Notes under the pieces: generated by a model | The model's input: the letters and a program-made list of their open reading frames with translations, nothing else | Told to the model about the DNA's origin: nothing | Databases searched by the model: none | Program-made: the position numbers and the translations under genes | Source of the DNA: Scilla litardierei | Taxonomy: Eukaryota; Streptophyta; Magnoliopsida; Asparagales; Asparagaceae | Assembly: GCA_030789695.1 (NCBI GenBank) | Contig: CM061142.1 | Coordinates: forward strand, 285,234,492 to 285,298,491 | Length of the DNA: 64,000 nt | Reading direction: 5' to 3' | Part shown: positions 55,143 to 64,000 of the stretch, in pieces | Layout of the letters: every line of letters starts with the position of its first letter | Numbering within the stretch: position 1 is the first letter of the stretch

Positions 55143-57019
55143 GGTTTTGTTGGTGGCCCATGCAGGTCTAGTCTTGCAATTGCGAATTAACGGAACAACG
55201 ATAATAACGGAATGTCCATTAAATAAATTGCAACATCCGAGTTATAAAGCCCCGAGTCTAGTCGCTTTCTTAGGACACTAGGTGATAAGAAGGCTTAGTT
55301 AGACGTCTGTGCTTGCTAGTTAGAGGCCCTGACTGTAGTTAGACTCCCTTTTAGCAATTGATCTAATCGTCGTAGGAGTTACCTTAGTGGTTATTGCCTA
55401 ACCCTGACCATGTTAGACCTCTAAAATTTTCCTTTGGGCGTTCGCTTTCGGGTTCATCGATTTCGGACCAAGCTGAACGCATTTCTTTACCGTATAACCT
55501 TTAGAAGTCTTAGCGCTTAGTTTTTAATCTTTAGATGGTCGACCGTATGAGTTCCCCGTAGACTCTTCTGATCCATATCCTAGGTATATGTACGATTTGA
55601 TCATCCGACCAATTTCCTTGCCTCGATTCACGAGATCGCCTCATGACGATCGTCGTCCATTTTCGAACCTCTCCAATATGAACTTTGAAACTCTTGAAAG
55701 TATTTTTCGAACTTCCTCCTTTCCGAAGTTTAATTTTGACCCAAATTTCAATGCATGTATACTTATACTTCATCCCCCTTCGTTGATTTAAAATTTAAAA
55801 AAAAAACGTTGTCGGAATTTCTGAATACTAGTTTATAGTATTTTCCCAGCTTATGTTTTTCGTACTTGCGTAAATGTGTCGTTCCTTCATATAGTAATTT
55901 ATTTCTGAACCGTACTTTTATTTTGCACAGATCGATTTATAATTTTCCCTATTATTTATGCCATTTGAATAATACATCGTGTTTACTTTTAATATACTTT
56001 TCAAGTCACATGGAATTACAGATTTCAGCAAGTTGGTTTCGCTCGTCGTTCTCACTATTTCAGATTTTTGCAAAATTACTATTTTCATAACCTCTTCCTG
56101 CTTTAGACCCTCCCTGATTTGATTTTAAAGATTTGCTATTCGATCCGGATGATTTTTATGCTAAGTTACTACTATTTTCTTTCCGCCCACCATACACGCT
56201 TTTAGAAAAATTCCTAAACCCAAATTGAATTTCAATTATTTTTATAACCGTGCCAGACTTGTTGTGCTTGTATATTAAGAACCTTGTGTAAATCAGTTTT
56301 TCATCTTTTGGCAAACCCTGGTTCTCTAAAAAGTAGTTTCAATCGAGTATTTTAAATTTTCCATAGCCTAAAGCTTTGAAAGCATTTAACCTGAGTTAAA
56401 ATTTTCCGTTACTTGATTTCATTCTTGACTTTCCAAAACTTTTCGACAACATTATATTAAATTACTGACGGATAGAATTTTCTAAACCTTGTCCTTAATA
56501 TTCGTGTAAATGATTCTACTTCCTTTTTAAAAAAAAAAATTTTTTTAACCCAATAGACCATTTTCTCTTATTATGAATATTCGACTCAACCTCATTTCAA
56601 CTCGTTGTATCGATCCCAAAATATTTCTTTTCAGACGAGGATTTTAATTTTGAAGAACAACAGTTTTCAGATTTCACGTATTCTAGCTTGTGCTACTTAC
56701 CCTATCTTCTTTTCTATATCCTATATAAGCATCACTATATCCTTTTCCTTCAACCTAAACATCACCATTGAGCCAATGTTCGTCCAACCAAGCTGTCTCC
56801 TTGCATTCGCCCTATCTGAACACGTGCTTATCGATCCTTCCCTCGTCACGCTTTCGACCTCCCTCTATTGCTTAGGTATTAGTGCCGTCAATGTCTATGT
56901 CCACCCTAAGTTTTTAGTAGGCCCTTGGACCCTGTGAGGTGTCGTAGTGCACATACCTAAGTTGGGTACGTGAGCTTGAATGAGAATTCCCATAGTATAT
57001 TGGTGCTTGCCTATTGTGT

Positions 57020-57112
<93 letters not shown>

Positions 57113-58811
57113 TCGGAGTTATTCGTGATAGTATGAAGTTGTTGTGTGTTAGTAATTATAGATTTTTGTGTGGATAGCTATACTATACTAGGGATGCCGG
57201 TGTATATAAGAGCTAGCGTTGAAATATCTAATGGAATGTATGTAATTAGAGATACTTATAATGGTTGAAATAAAATGATTGGTAAAGCTAGGTATATGCT
57301 AGGTGTGATGATAATGTGTGAACTTATAGATAAGTAAGTAGGCCTATTGAGTGATCTATATATTATTACGTGTGAGTATGTGCTCGTAGGTAGATATATA
57401 TAGTGTTTAGACGTAAGTAGTTATGTTTTGTTGCCTGAGTATATATGTGATATACATATAGTATTAGGGTTATAATTTTGATTGGTATTGTTGCTTTTAC
57501 GGGATGTTGCATGCGTGCATACCGTGAGGTATACACGACTATTGCACATCTTAATTATGTACGTGTGGATGTGTTAGAATACAAATTATAGGTAGTAGGC
57601 TATGGTGTGAATATATATGTTACATGTGTGAGACTATACGATGAATACGTATGCATGTATTAGGGAGCGTATTATAATTATACGTATGTTGATGTCTATA
57701 TTATTATTATTATGGTATATAGAATGATTGAACTACGTGAGTATTGCCTGACTAAATATTAAGTGTGATTGATTTATGGAATGTATATGGTTGTATGGTA
57801 GACGTATAAATATTGGAATGGTATTGGTATAAGTATGAATGCCGTGTTACGTATATAGAATATCCTGATATGTGTATTGAGTCTCACTCAAGCTTGAGTG
57901 AGTATACTCTAAGTATATTGAATGTATGATTGTAGTTTGAATATAGAAATGCTTGATGTATGTATGGTGATAGAAGTGTTTGTGCCTGGTTGTGCTACAC
58001 ACATGATTGTGGGTCGCTACGCCAGTATATAGTTATAGGTGTTGGTCTTGTGATATAGCTAAATACTAAGGACTTGTTATGTGAACGTATGTGTACTAGC
58101 TAAAACTAGGTATGTATGTGTGCTAGTTATATAATGGTATGATGGGTGTATGTAAATGAAATGTTAGCGTGTATGGGTGTGCACCATGCACGGGTAAGTA
58201 TGTGCTTAGTTATAGGTTTTGATGACTATGGTATATGTGGCGTGTCGTAAATACAGTTATAGGACCGTACGTAATGTGAATATATGGTGAACTATTTGCA
58301 TGTATTTGAATGACTATATATTGTGAAATTATAGTAGCGGTGAATGTATATTAGATATAGTGAATTTGACTTTAATAATGGTATGGTGTGACTATATGTG
58401 TTGAGATGTTTGGTATTGGATGAATATTAGAGGGTAGTATACCCTTGATGTTTGTGCATAGGTAGCTACATATAGGTAGAGCAATGATTGTATTTGCTAG
58501 TATGAGATCATACCTATATAAGTATCTGAACTATTGTTTTGTGAGTAGCAGCTATATAAGGGATGTATGTTTATATACCTGATTGAAATACATGAATGAA
58601 ATTGACTGACTATAATAGGTATAACGAATGACGTATGTGAGTATATATATATATATGTGGCAGTATAAGTGTTTGACAACCTAGTGCATACATGAGCACT
58701 AGAAATGACTATACCTGGTTAAATTATTATATGGCTTGATTGGGGTAGTTACTAGAGCGACTAGTTATATTAGAAAGTCCGAGGACGGACTTTATTCTAA
58801 GGTGGGAAGGA
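55143..58811 (+). other. Family E internal region 2 (3669 bp, non-coding)
   Basis: Same structure as internal region 1. Small differences include the TA tract length, a second TA run near 58641, and single-base changes (for example near 56487 and 58701) that it partly shares with region 3. Confidence 0.85.
57022..57111. repeat. (TA)n microsatellite, unit 2 (90 bp)
   Basis: As in unit 1, two bases longer. Confidence 0.97.
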
Positions 58812-61370
58812 TGTAACGACCACTTTTCGTTGTACGTTGTTCGTGCACGTGCTTTTGGCCGTGCACGTGTTTGTGAACACTTTCGTGTGTTATGCCGTTG
58901 TGAACGTCTCTGAGAGTATTAAATGGTGGCACTATATTGGAACGACGTTCTCGAGTCGTTTTTCCACAATTTGATCTTACTCGATGAGACGTGACGATTC
59001 TCACTCTTGACGGGAGACATTTCTATTTTTAGTTCCGTCGTCCGACGTCGAAACTGAGATCCGTCTTCTTAGTTAGCTCACATTCATCGCCACGAACACC
59101 ACAATATTTATTTTATAATTATTGGAGTTTATTTGACCACTTTTATAATTTTTACAAGTTTTATATTATTTTTAATAATTAATTTATAAATTATTTTCGG
59201 CCAAATAAAATTTATTTGGGTTTTAAACGTTTTAAAGAATTTTTGAGCCAATTTCCAGCTCATTTGGACCAGGTCAAATCCTAGGATGAGTTGGAGAAGT
59301 TTAAATTCAAATTTTAAATCTTTTTGAACTTCTAATCCTATTAGATTTAGCCCTAGACCAAGTCAACTCATCTATACTATATAAGCAACCCCTAGCAAGA
59401 CCTATTTTCCAAAGAAATTAGCCCTAGCCTCTTCCAAACTCATTTTGGACGTTGCGACGAATCGTCGCAACGTTGCGACGTTCAGCTCCCCGCACGACCG
59501 AGAAAACCCCCCGCAATCTCCCGCTCCGACCGAGGGCAAGCCCCGCATCCATCGCTGTCCGCACCGCTGCAGCAACCCCCGCCCCGTTCCCCCGCTTGAC
59601 CGAGAGGAGCCCTCGGTCTGACCGAGGCCCCGCTCCGCATCCGTTGCCGCTTGTCGCCCCGCTCCGCAGCCCGCACGACCGACCCGTCGCACCGCTTGCC
59701 ACCGTGGGCCCCCCAAGTTCTCCAGAGTTATTGTGGGTCCCCCAAAGGCCCCTAGGAGTACTGTGGGCCCCACCAAGGTGCTTGCTCTTTGAGGATTCGT
59801 CGCGTACGACGTCGTCGCACGTCGTAGCCCGTCGTCGCACGTGCGAGCTTTGGAATCTGGAATCGTCGCCCGGGTTGATGCTCTGAACTTTCCAGCAAGG
59901 AAACTATATTGGAATCAGGACTTGGAGCGCGTTCTATTATTCCAACCCCCGGCGTCGCTACCCGACGCCGGTGTAGCTTTCGCGTCGTGTTGAGGTAACG
60001 TTTTGCACCCCTAGGACCCCCAACCCAATTGCATGCTAATCAAGACTAAAAATCAGTATTTTTAAAGTATTTTAAATGTTTTAGAAATCACTAATCAAGA
60101 TTAATAAAACGGATGTAGGCCGGTGGACTTGTGCACGTAGGAATCGTGACCTTGGACTCGTTGGACGGTGTCTTCTTGACGTGATAGCTGCAGGCAAGTG
60201 AAACTTGCCAACTTTTGTGTAGGGCCATGTTTTTAGGCCACTTACTTGCTTTTAGCGTAAAAGAGACTAGTCGGTGAAATGATAGCTGACTAGACGCCTA
60301 CTTGATCTAGTTTGACAACGAAACTAGATCCGTCACCTAAATGATCTAGCTTGACAACGAAGCTAGATCCAACCATTAAAATTGTCATTCATGCATGCTA
60401 AACTGTCACGTTTACTTTCTTACTTGTACGCTTTACTACTTGCCATGCCATGTCATCCATGCATTGATTGTTGCATCGTAGCACACGCTACAATACTTGT
60501 CCTTGTACTACTTGTCCGGCTAGGTGCACCCCTACGCCATACTTGTTTACACACTTCCTGGCTCGTGGTCCAGAAGCGAGCATTCCAAGTTCGGGGGTAA
60601 GGCCCTGGCTCGATACACGTGGAGGGGTAGGGATAAACGGTTACTTGAGCTTAGGAGTTGGCCCGTACAGCCACTCTAGCCAAATGACGGAATCTCTGTG
60701 CACGAGGTGCTTACTTTTCTTGTCTTGTACTTGTCTTGTGAATGCCATGCCATGCTCGTACTGTACTTTACTTTACTTTACCTGTTGCACTCATACTTTA
60801 AACTGCCATGTCATCGCATTCATACTAGAACTGCTAGGTTGCTCTTACTTGTACTTTCAGTTTCACTTGCGCAAGTCTTCCAGACTTGCTGACATGTGCC
60901 CCTTGCTCTTTTGGGTGTCACATGTTAGACCTGAGCCAGAGACCGTTGCTGAGTACGTGAGGTTTTGCTGACGCTGAGTCTGAGTCCATGGCTGCCCAGG
61001 AGGATTTTGGTGGACCCGGTGACCATGCTTTGAGTTTTGTGGAGCTTTATGTTGTTTTAGGCCTTTTGTTAGTTGTTGGTGCGTAGCACCGTTGTTTTGT
61101 ACGTTGTACTTTTGCTGGCCATGTTTGGGCCTTTAGTCTCTTTTCTTTTAGCCTGGTGGCTTTTCTGTGATGTTGGAAACTTATTTTATGGATATACTGA
61201 GATTATTCTTTTGTCTCATTTCATTATTATTATCTTTGTTTCGTTCGCGTTGCAAGGACCTGCAGTTTTAAATTTGATCGACGCTTATCGGACTTGCAGC
61301 TTTGCAGCTTCAAGTCTGAGCGGACCTTCTCACGCTTCGCCTCCATATTTTTGGGAAGCGGGGCGTGACA
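58812..61370 (+). repeat. Family E LTR 3 (2559 bp)
   Basis: As LTR 2; TATATAAG at 59378-59385. Differs from LTR 2 at about four sites seen by eye (for example near 59019, 60685, 60699 and 60901). Confidence 0.93.
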
Positions 61371-63246
61371 GGTTTTGTTGGTGGCCCATGCAGGTCTAGT
61401 CTTGCAATTGCGAATTAACGGAACAACGATAATAACGGAATGTCCATTAAATAAATTGCAACATCCGAGTTATAAAGCCCCGAGTCTAGTCGCTTTCTTA
61501 GGACACTAGGTGATAAGAAGGCTTAGTTAGACGTCTGTGCTTGCTAGTTAGAGGCCCTGACTGTAGTTAGACTCCCTTTTAGCAATTGATCTAATCGTCG
61601 TAGGAGTTACCTTAGTGGTTATTGCCTAACCCTGACCATGTTAGACCTCTAAAATTTTCCTTTGGGCGTTCGCTTTCGGGTTCATCGATTTCGGACCAAG
61701 CTGAACGCATTTCTTTACCGTATAACCTTTAGAAGTCTTAGCGCTTAGTTTTTAATCTTTAGATGGTCGACCGTATGAGTTCCCCGTAGACTCTTCTGAT
61801 CCATATCCTAGGTATATGTACGATTTGATCATCCGACCAATTTCCTTGCCTCGATTCACGAGATCGCCTCATGACGATCGTCGTCCATTTTCGAACCTCT
61901 CCAATATGAACTTTGAAACTCTTGAAAGTATTTTTCGAACTTCCTCCTTTCCGAAGTTTAATTTTGACCCAAATTTCAATGCATGTATACTTATACTTCA
62001 TCCCCCTTCGTTGATTTAAAATTTAAAAAAAAACGTTGTCGGAATTTCTGAATACTAGTTTATAGTATTTTCCCAGCTTATGTTTTTCGTACTTGCGTAA
62101 ATGTGTCGTTCCTTCATATAGTAATTTATTTCTGAACCGTACTTTTATTTTGCACAGATCGATTTATAATTTTCCCTATTATTTATGCCATTTGAATAAT
62201 ACATCGTGTTTACTTTTAATATACTTTTCAAGTCACATGGAATTACAGATTTCAGCAAGTTGGTTTCGCTCGTCGTTCTCACTATTTCAGATTTTTGCAA
62301 AATTACTATTTTCATAACCTCTTCCTGCTTTAGACCCTCCCTGATTTGATTTTAAAGATTTGCTATTCGATCCGGATGATTTTTATGCTAAGTTACTACT
62401 ATTTTCTTTCCGCCCACCATACACGCTTTTAGAAAAATTCCTAAACCCAAATTGAATTTCAATTATTTTTATAACCGTGCCAGACTTGTTGTGCTTGTAT
62501 ATTAAGAACCTTGTGTAAATCAGTTTTTCATCTTTTGGCAAACCCTGGTTCTCTAAAAAGTAGTTTCAATCGAGTATTTTAAATTTTCCATAGCCTAAAG
62601 CTTTGAAAGCATTTAACCTGAGTTAAAATTTTCCGTTACTTGATTTCATTCTTGACTTTCCAAAACTTTTCGACAACATTATATTAAATTACTGACGGAT
62701 AGAATTTTCTAAACCTTGTCCTTAATATTCGTGTAAATGATTCTACTTCCTTTTTAAAAAAAAAAATTTTTTTAACCCAATAGACCATTTTCTCTTATTA
62801 TGAATATTCGACTCAACCTCATTTCAACTCGTTGTATCGATCCCAAAATATTTCTTTTCAGACGAGGATTTTAATTTTGAAGAACAACAGTTTTCAGATT
62901 TCACGTATTCTAGCTTGTGCTACTTACCCTATCTTCTTTTCTATATCCTATATAAGCATCACTATATCCTTTTCCTTCAACCTAAACATCACCATTGAGC
63001 CAATGTTCGTCCAACCAAGCTGTCTCCTTGCATTCGCCCTATCTGAACACGTGCTTATCGATCCTTCCCTCGTCACGCTTTCGACCTCCCTCTATTGCTT
63101 AGGTATTAGTGCCGTCAATGTCTATGTCCACCCTAAGTTTTTAGTAGGCCCTTGGACCCTGTGAGGTGTCGTAGTGCACATACCTAAGTTGGGTACGTGA
63201 GCTTGAATGAGAATTCCCATAGTATATTGGTGCTTGCCTATTGTGT

Positions 63247-63321
<75 letters not shown>

Positions 63322-64000
63322 TCGGAGTTATTCGTGATAGTATGAAGTTGTTGTGTGTTAGTAATTATAGATTTTTGTGTGGATAGCTATACTATACTAG
63401 GGATGCCGGTGTATATAAGAGCTAGCGTTGAAATATCTAATGGAATGTATGTAATTAGAGATACTTATAATGGTTGAAATAAAATGATTGGTAAAGCTAG
63501 GTATATGCTAGGTGTGATGATAATGTGTGAACTTATAGATAAGTAAGTAGGCCTATTGAGTGATCTATATATTATTACGTGTGAGTATGTGCTCGTAGGT
63601 AGATATATATAGTGTTTAGACGTAAGTAGTTATGTTTTGTTGCCTGAGTATATATGTGATATACATATAGTATTAGGGTTATAATTTTGATTGGTATTGT
63701 TGCTTTTACGGGATGTTGCATGCGTGCATACCGTGAGGTATACACGACTATTGCACATCTTAATTATGTACGTGTGGATGTGTTAGAATACAAATTATAG
63801 GTAGTAGGCTATGGTGTGAATATATATGTTACATGTGTGAGACTATACGATGAATACGTATGCATGTATTAGGGAGCGTATTATAATTATACGTATGTTG
63901 ATGTCTATATTATTATTATTATGGTATATAGAATGATTGAACTACGTGAGTATTGCCTGACTAAATATTAAGTGTGATTGATTTATGGAATGTATATGGT
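61371..64000 (+). other. Family E internal region 3, cut by the window end
   Basis: First 2630 bp of the internal region, same structure as the others. The true right end of the array, and so its target duplication, lies outside the window. Confidence 0.85.
63249..63320. repeat. (TA)n microsatellite, unit 3 (72 bp)
   Basis: Shorter than in units 1 and 2, showing that the unit is not a perfect copy of its neighbours. Confidence 0.97.

Larger units (their letters stand above)
46359..64000 (+). mobile_element. Family E: head-to-tail LTR-internal array (at least 2.8 units)
   Basis: Three LTRs (46359-48918, 52584-55142, 58812-61370) alternate with three internal regions (48919-52583, 55143-58811, 61371 to the window end), period 6225 and 6228 bp. 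Adjacent units share single LTRs, the pattern left by unequal recombination between LTRs. By eye LTR1 and LTR2 differ at about seven sites and LTR2 and LTR3 at about four, so the units are separate copies of slightly different age. No coding capacity: a non-autonomous, large retrotransposon derivative. The LTR end, the primer-site region and the leader hairpins are related to element D, which marks a D-like chromovirus as the probable source of its enzymes. Confidence 0.9.

Noticed and set aside
56980..57177. 65-codon frame reading Tyr-Ile repeats
   Set aside because: Translation of the TA microsatellite.

Overview
This is plant nuclear DNA built almost entirely of retrotransposons inserted into one another. 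The lineages present are plant-specific: Athila-type and Tekay/Del-type Ty3/gypsy elements and a plant L1-type LINE with a terminal RNase H. tRNA-Asp-type primer sites and TATA-boxed long LTRs fit this. I recognise no complete host gene. The species, and even monocot versus eudicot, cannot be decided from the window.

Layout. 1-3118 is AT-rich flank holding one MITE-like inverted-repeat element (1091-1622). 3119-6262 is a decayed minus-strand LINE, cut by element A. From 6263 to 45932 there is a four-deep nest. Element A (Athila-type, 6263-45932) contains element B (13722-42304). B contains element D (Tekay/Del-type, 19618-38803, target duplication GGGAG). D contains, inside its own 5' LTR, element C (20401-28852, duplication CCGCC). 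By eye, LTR divergence follows the nesting order: A oldest, then B, then D, with C youngest. 45933-46358 is unassigned. From 46359 to the window end lies a head-to-tail array, LTR-internal-LTR-internal-LTR-internal, with a period near 6.23 kb. It belongs to non-coding family E, whose LTR end and primer region match D.

Coding content. A carries an unusual acidic 5' ORF where gag and protease should be, then Athila-type RT, RNase H and integrase. All of it is broken, and one integrase catalytic Asp has become Asn. B carries only a related 5' ORF (15632-17182, intact). C carries only an intact ATHILA-ORF1-like ORF (22968-25085). D carries gag, protease, RT/RNase H, integrase and a chromodomain, interrupted by three TAG codons. 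D also has what looks like a real 114-bp intron exactly between gag and protease.

Regulatory architecture. Five arrays of a CTCGGCCGAG-type palindrome lie just upstream of TATA-like boxes in A, B and C, both in LTRs and in front of the second ORF. Transcribed leaders of all five LTR families carry hairpins. In B and C these share one 14-nt loop while the stems change and stay complementary. In D and E a 7-nt loop is shared the same way. A, B (two copies) and C share a conserved, non-coding 3' skeleton of about 1.7-2 kb. The intron, the conserved-loop hairpins, the palindrome arrays and the acidic 5' ORF domain are the best candidates for something undescribed.
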